A DNA stretch of 64,000 bases from Zopfochytrium polystomum (GCA_025765615.1 JAIVFJ010000054.1:275777-339776); one strand, 5' to 3'; counted from the stretch's first letter, positions 10,645 to 20,274 are shown. Made by a program: numbers and translations. Notes: generated from the letters alone by a model not told the origin.

Positions 10645-12239
10645 GTTTTTTTGTTTTGTTTTTTTTTTTCTTTTTCGGTTTTCTTGTTTGGGGGCCACCA
10701 TTTTTGCTTTTTTGTCGTTTGTTGTTGTGTTGGCTGAGGCCAGTTTCCTGTCTGCGCCATCTTAATTGTTTCATTATTTTTTTTTTTTCTCTTCTGCATA
10801 ATGAGAGAGTTTTTCCATTGCATTTTTTTGCTTTTGTTGCTTTTGTCTTTGTGCTCCTCTTCCTTTTCCCTTGTTTCTATTTTTTAAATTTTTTTTTATT
10901 TTTCGCTTTTGCTCTTGCTTTTGTTTGCCTCCCTCAGCTTTCTTTGGTTCGAGACCTTTTGGGCTGAGGCGACCCCGTGCAGCCGCTTCACCAAGAATGG
11001 AAGACTAACTATAACAACTCCCCATCTGTAATGAGGGTGCCTTGCGATGCCTTGCTGCATCAGACCCAAGTTTGCAAGCGGCGTGAAAAACTATTTACAG
11101 TGCTACGAGAATGACTGCAGGCGACAGGAACAGAGTGTTGGCGTTTGACCACACTAAGGATCGGTGGATATTCAGTTATATCTGCAATCCGAGCTTATCC
11201 TATCTGCACACCAGTTCAGGATGCCGTTAGGATAGGCTTAAGCGATGGCTTTTCTTTTGCATGGCCGATTTACTGTATTAAGGTATCTGACTGCTAGTGA
11301 AAAGGTCATGGGTTCAAATATCATAATTGGCAATGTGGTTTTTCAGTTATTCTCTCGCTGCCTGTCTCTCTCTCCCTCACTGTCTGTGGCCGCAGCCTTC
11401 AGCTGTGCGTGCACACGCCTGCACAAGAAGACTTTGGCACATGTAAGGAGCCCTTCAACACAGTGCCTGTGTGCCCAAGTGGATGTGAAGAAAGAGGGGT
11501 ATAAAGGTGAGAAACTAACAAAGTAGAAAGGGTTGAAGCCAAGATCACCACTGAAACAGCAAGACTCACCTCGTCCCAGTCCAAATTGTTCTGAGAATAG
11601 GGAATATGAAAGAACATGAAAGAGAGGGTATTTTGGTGCAGATAGGGAGGAGACAGAGAGAAAAGCTTGACAGGTGTTGGAAAAAGATAATAAATGCGGA
11701 AAATGACAGCAAGAGCGAAGAGGAGGAGAGAGGGAGTTGAATGGGTAATTTTGCAGAATTTGAGGACCAAGATTGGTGGACAGGGTATGGAACAAGAAAA
11801 AATTAAAACAATTAGAAACACATGAAAACGCGAACTCAAAAAGGCTTTGAAGGGTATGAGAAAGACATCAAAAAAAAAACGGATGGGAGAGACATTTCAA
11901 AAACAGTCAAAAGGAGAAAGAGAGACACACAGATTTCACAAATGTGTATAGTGTTGAAAACAAATAGTAGATCACAGCTGAAGGCTGCAAATCCAGCAGC
12001 GGCAAAGCCACTATATCTCTCACAAGTGAAGGCAAGAGGGAGGAATAAAAAGTTGTTGGGTTATCGCCAGCCTAGCTCAAAAACAATTCATTATGTATCA
12101 ATAATTCATAACAGAGTTTTTCTCTTTCTCTCCAAGTTGGGGAGAAGGACCACCCACAAACACACATCTCCACTTCATTCACTCCTTCCACTCACTCACT
12201 CGGAGCAGACTGTTTACAAACAGTAAGGGAGCCACACCT
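10645..12239. other. Intergenic, T-rich then repeat-like sequence without a gene
   Basis: 10645-10930 is T-rich on the plus strand and forms the 5' flank of the M13 gene. The rest has no ORF with recognisable similarity. A tRNA-like relic lies inside and is annotated separately. Confidence 0.5.
11264..11331 (+). pseudogene. tRNA-like relic (68 nt)
   Basis: The 5' seven bases GCCGATT pair with the 3' seven AATTGGC (one G-U). A T-loop TTCAAAT and a 5-nt variable region are in place. The anticodon-position bases read GCT. The D-arm is about 4 nt short, and the anticodon and T stems each carry mismatches. This is therefore a decayed tRNA or the head of a tRNA-derived SINE, not a working gene. 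No introns or terminal T-run were checked by tool. Confidence 0.45.
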
Positions 12240-12945
12240 CTTTGTGCCCAGTTGCATTACAGGGAATTGTTTCACCAGAGGTTGTGTCATGCAGGCACCA
12301 ATGTCGTCCAAAATATGTGGTTGAAGGATTATTTGCAGGAATGTGCGAATGTGAATCTTTTGCAAAAGTTGCAGAATAAAGTCGCTGGTGCGGATATGCC
12401 ATGTGTTCTCTGCATTAAAGTGAAAATAAGTTGTCAACCTAGGGCCACCACAGTCTCCAGCACGTAGGTTGCTAGAGAGGGCCCACACAGATTTAGTGCC
12501 ATTACCTTCGAGGGGGTACAGAAACAAGTATGCTGGCAGCTGACTGTGGAGGAGCACAGCTGGTTTTTGGCTGTGACTTTTCTTGGTCACAAGAAGGGCG
12601 CTGATGATGAAAATTGAAGCCTTATTATTGAGGAGTGGGAGAATGAAGTAGGCTCCAAGGTGTTCTAGGTGATCAGGGGGAGCCAGTAACCAGTAATTCC
12701 TGGATTGGTGTTGTGCAAAACACCCACAGATACGTGTCAAATACAGTCCAGCGTATATCAAAGAATTCAACGGTTTGTCTGAACGAACAGTTGGGACAGT
12801 CAAGGATATGGTGGCTAACCTGGCCAACATTGAGTCATGTACTCAACCAGTCACCATTGGGGTAAAAGAAATTGTTCCTGCCCTGGGATTACTACGCTAT
12901 TAACCTTGCACTCCCAGAATCCATTCTCCTCCAGCATTCTACTGC
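12240..12945 (+). pseudogene. Decayed Ty1/copia pol fragment (gag-pre-integrase and integrase core start)
   Basis: Plus-strand translation, with stops and frame changes, gives ELFHQRLCHAGTNVVQNM, which resembles the HHCC-type gag-pre-integrase motif of copia elements. A CxxC pair follows, and then GPHRFSAITFEG...WFLAVTFLGHKKG, resembling the start of the copia integrase core. Near 12880 'WDYYAINLALPE' resembles the conserved tail of the core. It is broken by several stops. A 212-codon ORF on the other strand (12192-12830) is its antisense shadow. The fragment ends where an old gypsy LTR begins. Confidence 0.45.
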
Positions 12946-13051
12946 TATCAGGAACAGGGCAGGACAGGACAAGGCATACAAGTAACTGAGAGGAGTGATG
13001 ATTGTGTAAGAAACAATAATTCACTTGAGGGAAGGGACAGGTCCCCCATCC
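12946..13051 (-). repeat. Old gypsy LTR fragment, part 1 (split by a later insertion)
   Basis: Related to the first ~100 bp (plus-strand sense) of the gypsy LTR but diverged (TATCAGG for TGTCAGG, CATACAAG for CAGACAAG, an internal change near 13000). It continues at 18357 on the far side of the intact element, so the newer element inserted into it. Confidence 0.75.
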
Positions 13052-13404
13052 TGTCAGGAACAGGGCAGGACAGGACAAGGCAGACAAGGAACTGAGAGGA
13101 GTGATGATTGTATTGGAAACAATAATTCACTTGAGGGATGGGACAGGTCCCCCATCCCCCTTTTATACCTTTTGAGAGTGTTCCTTGTCAAGACTCAAAG
13201 AAAGTTCCAGAAAGAGCAATTAGTAATACAATGATACCAATGATACCAATGACAACAAGACAAGTCAGGAAAGCAAAGAAGGTTCCAGAAGGTTCCACAA
13301 GGTTCCATGAAGGAATGTTCTAGAAGGTTCCAGAAGGTTCCAGAAGGTTCCATGAAGGAATGTTCTAGAAGGTTCCAGAGGTTTCCAGAGGGTGATTCAT
13401 AACA
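13052..13404 (-). repeat. 3' LTR of gypsy copy 1
   Basis: 353 bp, TG...CA ends. It contains the heat-shock-element-like array at 13277-13376 and a TATA box. It is the distal LTR because pol ends next to it. Confidence 0.93.
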
Positions 13405-16400
13405 TCATCTCCCCCTTTTAGGCCTCTTCTGCAACTTGGTGGGGTACCTGGTCTTGAACTCGAGCAGAAGGTCTTGGCAGTGAGTGAGGTTTGACTCAGG
13501 CTCCCAGGTGTTGTCAGCATCTGAGTAACCTTTCCACTTAACAAGGAACTTGAGTGTTCTTCCAAACCACTTGGCATCCAAGATTTGTTCAACCTCAAAT
13601 TCCTCTTCACCTTCTACCTCAACTGGAGGAGGAGGAGGAACAACTCTGCCTGGAATGGAATTGGCCACAAACTTCTCTAAAAGGCTGACATGGAAAACTG
13701 GGTGGATCTTCATGGATGCAGGGAGATCCAGCTTGAAGGTGACTGGATTGATTTGCTCCAAGATCTTGAAAGGACCCAACTTGAGGTTGTCTAGCTTGGG
13801 ACTTGGTCTTTTGGTCTGCAAGTTCTTCCTCAGAAGCCAAACTTGCTGACCCACAGCAAGGTCATGGTCCATTCTGTGAGTGTTGGCAAATCTTGAGGCA
13901 TCTTCTTGGGCTTGCTTCAGGGTGGAGTCCAGGAAGGAGTTGATGATCTTGAGCTTATGTAAGTGTGAAGCCGCAGCAGGAGCTTGGACATTGGATAGGG
14001 TCTCTTGTCCCAGAAGATCTCCTCTTGGATTGAAGCCATAGGTTGCAAAGAAAGGAGATAGCTGGGTGCTTGAGTGGAGAGAATTGTTGAGAGCAAATTC
14101 TGCCAGTGGAAGGAGGGTGGGCCAATCATCCTGTTGATAGCTGACATAGCACCTCAAATACTGCTCCAGAGTCTGGTTTGTTCTTTCTGTTTGTCCATCA
14201 GTCTGAGGGTGATAAGCAGTTGACAGTTGAGACTTGATTCCAAGGGCTGCTGTGAGTGCTTTCCAAAATTGAGATCTGAACTGTGGTCCTCTGTCACTGA
14301 CGATTGACTGAGGCAGCCCATGGAGCCTGAATATGTGCTGCAAAAACAGGTCTGCTGTTCCTTGTGCATCTATATTCTCAGTGCAGGGGATGAAATGGGC
14401 CAACTTTGTCCTTCTGCAGATGACAACAAGGATAGAGTCAAATCCATGGGATGGGGGCAGTTTCACAATGAAGTCCATGGATATTGATGACCAAGGGCTG
14501 ATGGCAATTGGGAGGGGCTCCAGAAGTCCATAGGGCTTGTGTCTGCTGGATTTGTTTCTTTGACAGGTTTCACAGCTGCTGACATAGTTCTTGATGTACT
14601 TCCTCATGCCTGGCCAGTAGAAGTCTCTGGAAACAAGCTCATATGTCTTGTGCTCTCCTGGGTGTCCAGCTGTTGCTGCATCATGCCTTGTCTTGAGTAT
14701 CTCAAGTTTTTCCTCTTCTTGGCTGATTTGAATCTTGTGAGGCTTGGGGTCCTTGGAAATAGCATGGGCCCACACACTGTCAGGAAGCAATGAAAGGTGT
14801 GTCTTGGATGGTGGGGTGAAACCATCTCCCCCTTCAGGTGCAAGGTCTGTTCTTCTTGACAGGGCATCAGCCACAGTGTTAAGGTGGCCAGGAGAATAGC
14901 ACAGCTTAAAGTCATACTCAGAGAGCAGTTCAGCCCACCTGGCATGCCTCTGCTTGAGCAACCTCCTTGCCCTGAAGAAGGTGAGGTTCTTGTGATCAGA
15001 ATAGACAGAGATGCCTTTAGAACCAGCCAAGTAGTGTCTCCAGAATTTGAATGCTTCCACAATTGCAAGCAACTCCTTGTCATGGACTGTGTAGTTACAC
15101 TCAGCACTGTTCAGCTTCCTGGAGTAATATGCCACTGGATGCAGAGGAGCAGAGGGGTCCTGAGAGCTTGGCTGGGACAGAACAGCGCCAAGGGCATAGT
15201 CTGAGGCATCAGTTTCCAAGGTGAAGGGAAGCAAGGGATCCACATGCTTAAGGAGTGGTGCACTTGTGGTTGCTGTCTTAAGAGCTAGCCAGGCTTGCTC
15301 TGCTGCTGGGGTCCATTCAAACTTGGTGGTCTTCTTGGTGAGATCAGTGAGAGGCTTGGCTATGGCAGAATAGTTGGCAATGAAGGTTCTGTAGAAGTTG
15401 CAAAACCCAAGGAAGCTTTGAACATCCTTGATGGAATTTGGAGCCTTCCATTCAAGAATAGTTTGGATCTTGTCTGGTGCCATGGAGATCCCTTTGTCAG
15501 ACACAATGAACCCCAAAAACTCAATGGAGGTCTTGTGGAATTCACACTTCTCCAGCTTTGCATAGAGGTGATGCTGTCTGAGTCTCTCCAACACAGTCTT
15601 GACATGTCCCATATGGCTTGCAGTGTCGGACGAAAATACCAGGATATCATCCAGGTAGACAATGACAAAAAGGTCCAGAATATCCCTGAAGATGTCATTC
15701 ATCATGCCTTGGAAAATAGCTGGAGCATTGGTAAGTCCAAAGGGCATGACCAAGTATTCAAAGTGACCGTATTTGCATCTGAAGGCAGTCTTCCATTGAT
15801 CCTGGGGCTTAATTCTGACCAAATTGTAGGCACCTCTGAGGTCAATCTTGGAAAATATCCTTGCATGGCTCAGTTTGTCCAGTAATTCAGAGATGAGAGG
15901 CAGTGGATAGCGGTTCTTGACTGTCATCTCATTGAGATCTCTGTAGTCCACGCAGGGTCTCAGCCCCCCATCCTTCTTCTTGACAAAAAAGATGGGAGCT
16001 CCAGCTGGTGACTTGGAAGGTTGGATGAATCCCTTGCTCAGCATTTCTTCAATGTATTCTTGGAGGGCCTTGGCTTCTGGTGGAGAGAGGTGGTACAGTG
16101 GCTTGAAAGGTGGGCTGCAAGTTTCATCCTTGAGTGGGATTTCACAGTCATAAGGCCTCTGAGCTGGTAGCAGGTCTGCCTTGGTCTTGGAAAACACATC
16201 AGCATAAGGGAGATATTCTTTTGGTAGCTTGGATGCCAGCAAAAGGTCTGATGGGTCCAAGTTCCTGTGCTCTTCAGCAGTGGTGCATGAATTCTTGACT
16301 GGGAACTGTGATTCTTGAATCTTTGACTGAGAGTTCTGTTCTTGGCAAAGACTGTGAGCTGTGGAACTTGAATCTTGAATGTGGACTGTGAACTGTGGTA

Positions 16401-17124
16401 CTTGAATCCTTGACTGTGGGTTCTGTGAACTAGAGTCTTGGCCATGACTGTGAGCTCTATGAGCTCTACTTGAATCTTGACTGTGAACTGTGAACTGTGG
16501 AACTTGAGTCTTGGCTGGCTGTGAATCTTGAATCAAGGGCTTGAGAGCATGAGACTTGGGGGCTTGACTTGAGTTTTGGGTGACTGTTCCGATTGGTGGA
16601 GGTTGGACTTGACCAGTGACCCAATCAATGGCAGGGTTCTGGGCTTGCAGCCATGGTAATCCCAGGATGACAGAGAATGTGGGTGAGCCAAGATCCAATA
16701 CTTCCAGATTGACCATGGATGGTGGAAAGTCTTGGATGTGGAGGTTTAGCTTGGTTTCATGGCTGATTTCCTTGAACAGAGCATGATTGGCAAAGTGGAC
16801 CTTGAGGGGTGTGGATTTCTTGATGGTGGGAATGGCACAAGACTTGGCAAGGGTGGCATCAATGATGTTGCAGGATGATCCAGAGTCTATAAGGGCCTTG
16901 GTTGTGATGGTTGACTTGGGTGAGAGTTGAATCTTGACATCCATGGTGAGTTGGTGGGGCTTGGAATCTGAGGTGTTTGTGGTGCTGGTGGTGGTGATGA
17001 AACAGGGGCAGCTTGGAGGAGGGTCCAGGGAATTGCCCCTCAGTGAGCCTGGACCTGGGAGTTTGGGTGCTTCTTCCTTGGGCAGTCCTTGACAGCATGC
17101 TCCTTGGAGCCACAGTAGAAACAC
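13405..17124 (-). CDS. pol: Gypsy copy 1 Pol: protease, reverse transcriptase, RNase H, integrase, chromodomain
   Basis: Open for 1239 codons, overlapping gag by 85 nt in the -1 frame. Its ORF start at 17124 is not the translation start; expression is expected by frameshift from gag. Domains in order: aspartic protease (ALIDSGSS, about residue 80); reverse transcriptase with YLDDILVF (about 489); RNase H (TLETDASDYALG, about 635); integrase HHCC zinc finger (HDAATAGHPGEH ... CETC, from about 811); integrase core (DFIVKLPPS near 881, SDRGPQF near 941); and a chromodomain ([21 protein letters not shown], about 1175-1225) carrying the aromatic W/F positions typical of chromoviruses. The chromodomain is known in this clade to guide insertion to modified chromatin. 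No stops or frameshifts are present. Confidence 0.95.
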   Translation of the reverse strand: MFLLWLQGACCQGLPKEEAPKLPGPGSLRGNSLDPPPSCPCFITTTSTTNTSDSKPHQLTMDVKIQLSPKSTITTKALIDSGSSCNIIDATLAKSCAIPTIKKSTPLKVHFANHALFKEISHETKLNLHIQDFPPSMVNLEVLDLGSPTFSVILGLPWLQAQNPAIDWVTGQVQPPPIGTVTQNSSQAPKSHALKPLIQDSQPAKTQVPQFTVHSQDSSRAHRAHSHGQDSSSQNPQSRIQVPQFTVHIQDSSSTAHSLCQEQNSQSKIQESQFPVKNSCTTAEEHRNLDPSDLLLASKLPKEYLPYADVFSKTKADLLPAQRPYDCEIPLKDETCSPPFKPLYHLSPPEAKALQEYIEEMLSKGFIQPSKSPAGAPIFFVKKKDGGLRPCVDYRDLNEMTVKNRYPLPLISELLDKLSHARIFSKIDLRGAYNLVRIKPQDQWKTAFRCKYGHFEYLVMPFGLTNAPAIFQGMMNDIFRDILDLFVIVYLDDILVFSSDTASHMGHVKTVLERLRQHHLYAKLEKCEFHKTSIEFLGFIVSDKGISMAPDKIQTILEWKAPNSIKDVQSFLGFCNFYRTFIANYSAIAKPLTDLTKKTTKFEWTPAAEQAWLALKTATTSAPLLKHVDPLLPFTLETDASDYALGAVLSQPSSQDPSAPLHPVAYYSRKLNSAECNYTVHDKELLAIVEAFKFWRHYLAGSKGISVYSDHKNLTFFRARRLLKQRHARWAELLSEYDFKLCYSPGHLNTVADALSRRTDLAPEGGDGFTPPSKTHLSLLPDSVWAHAISKDPKPHKIQISQEEEKLEILKTRHDAATAGHPGEHKTYELVSRDFYWPGMRKYIKNYVSSCETCQRNKSSRHKPYGLLEPLPIAISPWSSISMDFIVKLPPSHGFDSILVVICRRTKLAHFIPCTENIDAQGTADLFLQHIFRLHGLPQSIVSDRGPQFRSQFWKALTAALGIKSQLSTAYHPQTDGQTERTNQTLEQYLRCYVSYQQDDWPTLLPLAEFALNNSLHSSTQLSPFFATYGFNPRGDLLGQETLSNVQAPAAASHLHKLKIINSFLDSTLKQAQEDASRFANTHRMDHDLAVGQQVWLLRKNLQTKRPSPKLDNLKLGPFKILEQINPVTFKLDLPASMKIHPVFHVSLLEKFVANSIPGRVVPPPPPVEVEGEEEFEVEQILDAKWFGRTLKFLVKWKGYSDADNTWEPESNLTHCQDLLLEFKTRYPTKLQKRPKRGR
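17022..17067 (-). promoter_or_regulatory. Programmed -1 frameshift signal at the gag-pol junction, copy 1
   Basis: In the gag frame the sequence reads C CCA AAC (17067-17061), a canonical X XXY YYZ slippery heptamer. After a 5-nt spacer (TCCCA) an 8-bp perfect stem can form: GGTCCAGG (17055-17048) with CCTGGACC (17029-17022), enclosing an 18-nt loop. The loop has GAGG, which could pair with CCTC just downstream as a pseudoknot. Pol is in the -1 frame, as this site requires. Confidence 0.8.
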
Positions 17125-17963
17125 AGTCCCTGCTGGGCCCTCCTTGTTTTCTCCTCTTGGCTCAGAGGACCCTTAGGAAGTGTCTCAACTGCATCCACTT
17201 GCATGGGTTCAGGAACTGTAAGAGCTTGAGGGACTGGGGTAGGTCTTGATGTAGTTCCTACTTGTCTTTGCTTCAGCCTCTTGGAGTAGAGTCTGTTGTC
17301 AATCTTGATGGCAAGGAGAATGTACTCTTCCAAGGTCTCAGGGATGTGCAGAGACTGGGAGAGCATGTCTTGGATAGACTCATGGAGACCATCATGGTAC
17401 AGCTCCATCAGAGCTGCATCATTGTATCCAGAGTCTCTGGCTAGTTGCTTGAATTGGTTGGTGTAGGCCACACAAGATTGCTTTCCTTGCTTGATATGCT
17501 TGAGCTTGGATCTTGCTGTCCAAGATGCGTAGGGGTCACCAAAGGTAGCTTCCAGCCCCTCCCAGAGCTCTTGCAGGGTGTTGGGTGTGCTTGGGAGAGA
17601 TCTGTACCATGATTGAGCTTGACCAGACAGGAGGGTGCTTGTGAAAAGAACCTTGACTTGCTCACTGGGAAATCTTGAAGGTTGGAGAAGGATGACATTC
17701 TCCACAGTGGCCATAAAGTTCCTAAGGTCTTTGGCCAGCCCAGTGAACTTGTCAGGGCTGGGAACCTTGGGCTCTCTTGCTTGGTTGGCTTGGGGCAGGG
17801 GAAGAGCTTGATGTTCTTGTTGGTGAAGTTGTTGTTGAAGCTGGTGCTGCTGGTGAAGGACTTGTTCTTGAAGTTGGTGTGTCTGTCTTGAAAGGGCTTG
17901 TAATTGGTCCATCAAGGCTTGGAAGGCAGTTGCATCAGGGAAGGTGTTGTTTGGGTCAGACAT
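17040..17963 (-). CDS. gag: Gypsy copy 1 Gag with zinc knuckle
   Basis: 307 aa. The start ATG lies 41 nt after the 5' LTR. After the N-terminal 24 residues comes a Gln/His-rich stretch, probably a coiled coil (about 25-55). The retrotransposon Gag core includes LLSGQAQSWYRSL and YTNQFKQLARDSGYND. Near the C-terminus is one CCHC zinc knuckle, CFYCGSKEHAVKDC (CX2CX4HX4C). It forms the particle shell and binds RNA. The stop at 17040 follows the frameshift heptamer by 18 nt. Confidence 0.93.
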   Translation of the reverse strand: MSDPNNTFPDATAFQALMDQLQALSRQTHQLQEQVLHQQHQLQQQLHQQEHQALPLPQANQAREPKVPSPDKFTGLAKDLRNFMATVENVILLQPSRFPSEQVKVLFTSTLLSGQAQSWYRSLPSTPNTLQELWEGLEATFGDPYASWTARSKLKHIKQGKQSCVAYTNQFKQLARDSGYNDAALMELYHDGLHESIQDMLSQSLHIPETLEEYILLAIKIDNRLYSKRLKQRQVGTTSRPTPVPQALTVPEPMQVDAVETLPKGPLSQEEKTRRAQQGLCFYCGSKEHAVKDCPRKKHPNSQVQAH

Positions 17964-17990
17964 GATGGCAGAGAGTAGTAGGAGAGGGTG

Positions 17991-18001
17991 AAGTGAATTA
18001 T
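17991..18001 (-). promoter_or_regulatory. Primer-binding site of copy 1, self-complementary to the RNA 5' end
   Basis: ATAATTCACTT, 2 nt inside the 5' LTR, is the exact reverse complement of AAGTGAATTAT in the LTR (18084-18074), which lies about 35 nt after the TATA box. This arrangement matches the Tf1/sushi self-priming mechanism, in which 11 nt of the transcript start anneal to the PBS. Confidence 0.75.
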
Positions 18002-18003
18002 GA

Positions 18004-18356
18004 TGTCAGGAACAGGGCAGGACAGGACAAGGCAGACAAGGAACTGAGAGGAGTGATGATTGTATTGGAAACAATAATTCACTTGAGGGATGGGACAGGT
18101 CCCCCATCCCCCTTTTATACCTTTTGAGAGTGTTCCTTGTCAAGACTCAAAGAAAGTTCCAGAAAGAGCAATTAGTAATACAATGATACCAATGATACCA
18201 ATGACAACAAGACAAGTCAGGAAAGCAAAGAAGGTTCCAGAAGGTTCCACAAGGTTCCATGAAGGAATGTTCTAGAAGGTTCCAGAAGGTTCCAGAAGGT
18301 TCCATGAAGGAATGTTCTAGAAGGTTCCAGAGGTTTCCAGAGGGTGATTCATAACA
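18004..18356 (-). repeat. 5' LTR (promoter LTR) of gypsy copy 1
   Basis: 353 bp, next to the PBS and the gag start. It carries the U3 pentamer array (18229-18328), a TATAAAAG box and the predicted transcript start. Confidence 0.93.
18229..18328 (-). promoter_or_regulatory. Heat-shock-element-like array in the U3 of copy 1
   Basis: Twenty consecutive pentamers in exact 5-bp register, 17 of which fit nGAAn or nTTCn in alternating orientation (for example GGAAC CTTCT AGAAC ATTCC). The array sits about 110-210 bp upstream of the TATA box. The same array is present in all six LTRs of the three full elements. HSF trimers are known to bind three or more alternating pentamers. Confidence 0.75.
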
Positions 18357-18447
18357 CATCCCCCTTTTATACCTTTTTGAGAGTCTTCCTTGTCATGACT
18401 CAAAGAAAGTTCTAGAAAGAACAATTGGTAATACAAATATACCAATG
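18357..18447 (-). repeat. Old gypsy LTR fragment, part 2
   Basis: Continuation of the LTR at 12946-13051 beyond the newer insertion. It is diverged (TTTTTGAGAG, CATGACTC) and truncated at about 18447, before the HSE array. Confidence 0.7.
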
Positions 18448-19446
18448 ACAGGATAGCCTTCACGCCGTCGCCATCCCTCTCCTTGTGAAAGACAATTACA
18501 CACGCTGTTGATGTAACCTTGGTCGTTCTGCATGACAATCACACAACTGCCTCGCACAAGAGGAGTGAATTCCATGGAAAAACCTTGTTCACCAACAATT
18601 TTGGCGCTGTCAGCGGAAATATGCCAAGGGTCATGGGGTGTCGTTGCAATCAATTCAATTTTTTCGCTTGCGGTGGAGGTGACGCTGCTTTTCCCTCAAT
18701 TTCTGGACTATTTGGCTGCTTTGACAGCAACAAAGTCGCTGCCAAAGCAGGTTGATTTTGTGCCGGTGGGTTTGCGTCAATGTCTTCGAGTTTTTTTCCT
18801 TTTCGCGTTTTTCAGTTTTGTTATTGTTTTTTCCCTTTCTTTCATTTTCACCTTTTCTCCAAGAAATCTCTTGTGCGAAATAGGTGAGGATTGTCTACAA
18901 CCCCAAACACCATTTTCCCCTCGTGCACGACGCGAGCGATCCTTTTTCCCCACCTGATCCGCCCCCCAGTCCACCCCTTTGCCGAGATAGCGGCTGGAGG
19001 CTGCAATCTCGCACTCACCTGCGCTGCAGGAGCCCTTGTCGTCGACAGTGGTGAGGGGGGGAATAGACTATCTAGGGTCAGAAGGTCAGGAACTCACACG
19101 CAGAAACACTGACGATTGAGCATGCGCCGCACCCAGCTGCAACCACTCAATAACTCAAACAACAAGCTTCATTGCATCACACTCGTGCTCACACAACTCT
19201 CTCTCACACCAAAAGGACTGTTGAAGTTGCAGTGTAGAAGGCGATGTCGTGAGTGGAGGCGGTGTCCCAAGAAGGTTGAAGGGCTGAGGAACTGAGGCTT
19301 GAATTGAGAACTTGTACAAGGGAACAAGCGTAGCAAGCAACCAAGGGCAAGTGGGCAAAGAGAGCTTGTTTTTAGATAGGGACTGGCAAATTGGAGTGAG
19401 AGTATCCTTTCAATAAGAAAACTCTGCCCAATTTATACTCCTGCAG
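18448..19446. other. Spacer without a clear gene; holds a copy of a second dispersed repeat
   Basis: The short ORFs here have no recognisable domain. The part from about 18990 to 19240 resembles 35835-36060 in the opposite orientation and is listed separately. A TATA-like stretch (about 19433) lies just before the solo LTR insertion. Confidence 0.5.
18990..19240 (-). repeat. Diverged copy of an unclassified dispersed repeat (copy A)
   Basis: Read on the minus strand it shares ordered blocks with 35835-36060: GTGTGAG...GTGTGAG..GAGTG.GATGCAAT, then CAGTGTTTCTGCGTGTGAGTTCC against CAGGTGTTTCCGCGTGCGAGTTCC, then ATAGTC and a GACGACAAGG block. It may be part of an LTR or UTR of another retroelement. 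Boundaries are not resolved. Confidence 0.5.
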
Positions 19447-19754
19447 TGTTATGAATCACCCTCTGGAAACCTCTGGAACCTTCTAGAACATTCCTTCATG
19501 GAACCTTGTGGAACCTTCTGGAACCTTCTTTGCTTTCCTGACTTGTCTTGTTGTCATTGGTATCATTGGTATCATTGTATTACTAATTGCTCTTTCTGGA
19601 ACATTCTTTGAGTCTTGACAAGGAAGACTCCCAAAAGGTATAAAAGGGGGAAGGGGGACCTGTCCCATCCCTCAAGTGACTTATTGTTTCCAATACAATC
19701 ATCACTCCTCTCAGTTCCTTGTCTGCCTTGTCCTGTCCTGCCCTGTTCCTGACA
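19447..19754 (+). repeat. Solo gypsy LTR, short 308-bp form
   Basis: A complete TGTTATG...CTGACA LTR with target duplication TGCAG on both sides (19442-19446 and 19755-19759). It has 11 pentamers in the array (19475-19529) instead of 20, lacking the 45-bp duplication of the full elements. It probably formed by recombination between the LTRs of a former full copy. Confidence 0.92.
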
Positions 19755-19921
19755 TGCAGGGAGTTTGACCTGTTTTCCTGTTTTGCCTATCTGAACAAGT
19801 TGCAAACTGCTTCAGACAGGACTTTGCTTTAGGGAGGTGTTGTAAACCCCTTCCCACAGAGGGAGGGTGATTTGAAATATTCAGAGCACTTCAAATCAAC
19901 CAAGCTCTGTGTGGAGCCCGA
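19755..19921. other. Short spacer between solo LTR and gypsy copy 2
   Basis: After the target duplication, about 160 bp ends GGAGCCCGA at copy 2. No gene is seen. It may belong to an unrecognised element. Confidence 0.5.
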
Positions 19922-20274
19922 TGTCAGGAACAGGGCAGGACAGGACAAGGCAGACAAGGAACTGAGAGGAGTGATGATTGTATTGGAAACAATAATTCAC
20001 TTGAGGGATGGGACAGGTCCCCCTTCCCCCTTTTATACCTTTTGAGAGTGTTCCTTGTCAAGACTCAAAGAAAGTTCCAGAAAGAGCAATTAGTAATACA
20101 ATGATACCAATGATACCAATGACAACAAGACAAGTCAGGAAAGCAAAGAAGGTTCCAGAAGGTTCCACAAGGTTCCATGAAGGAATGTTCTAGAAGGTTC
20201 CAGAAGGTTCCAGAAGGTTCCATGAAGGAATGTTCTAGAAGGTTCCAGAGGTTTCCAGAGGGTGATTCATAACA
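19922..20274 (-). repeat. 3' LTR of gypsy copy 2
   Basis: 353 bp, TG...CA. Pentamer array at 20147-20246. Confidence 0.92.

Larger units (their letters stand above)
13052..18356 (-). mobile_element. Intact Ty3/gypsy chromovirus, copy 1 (5305 bp)
   Basis: Two 353-bp LTRs (13052-13404 and 18004-18356, TGTTATG...CTGACA in element sense) look identical by eye. They are bounded by the 5-bp target duplication CATCC (13047-13051 and 18357-18361). Between them lie PBS, gag, a -1 frameshift site, pol and a purine tract (AAAAGGGGGAGA) at the 3' LTR. Both ORFs are uninterrupted. The pol stop codon directly abuts the 3' LTR. Target: an older LTR of the same family. Identical LTRs imply a recent insertion. 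Confidence 0.95.

Noticed and set aside
12192..12830. 212-codon minus-strand ORF
   Set aside because: Antisense to the copia-like fragment, whose plus-strand translation matches pre-integrase and integrase motifs better.
13138..13323. 61-codon ORF (MGQVPHPPFIPFES...) recurring at every LTR
   Set aside because: It lies inside the LTR, antisense to the element's transcript, and recurs only because the LTR does. It has no protein-like features.
14604..15107. Second minus-strand frames of 70-167 codons inside pol (also at 21474-21977)
   Set aside because: Shadow frames of the intact pol ORF. No domain is recognised.
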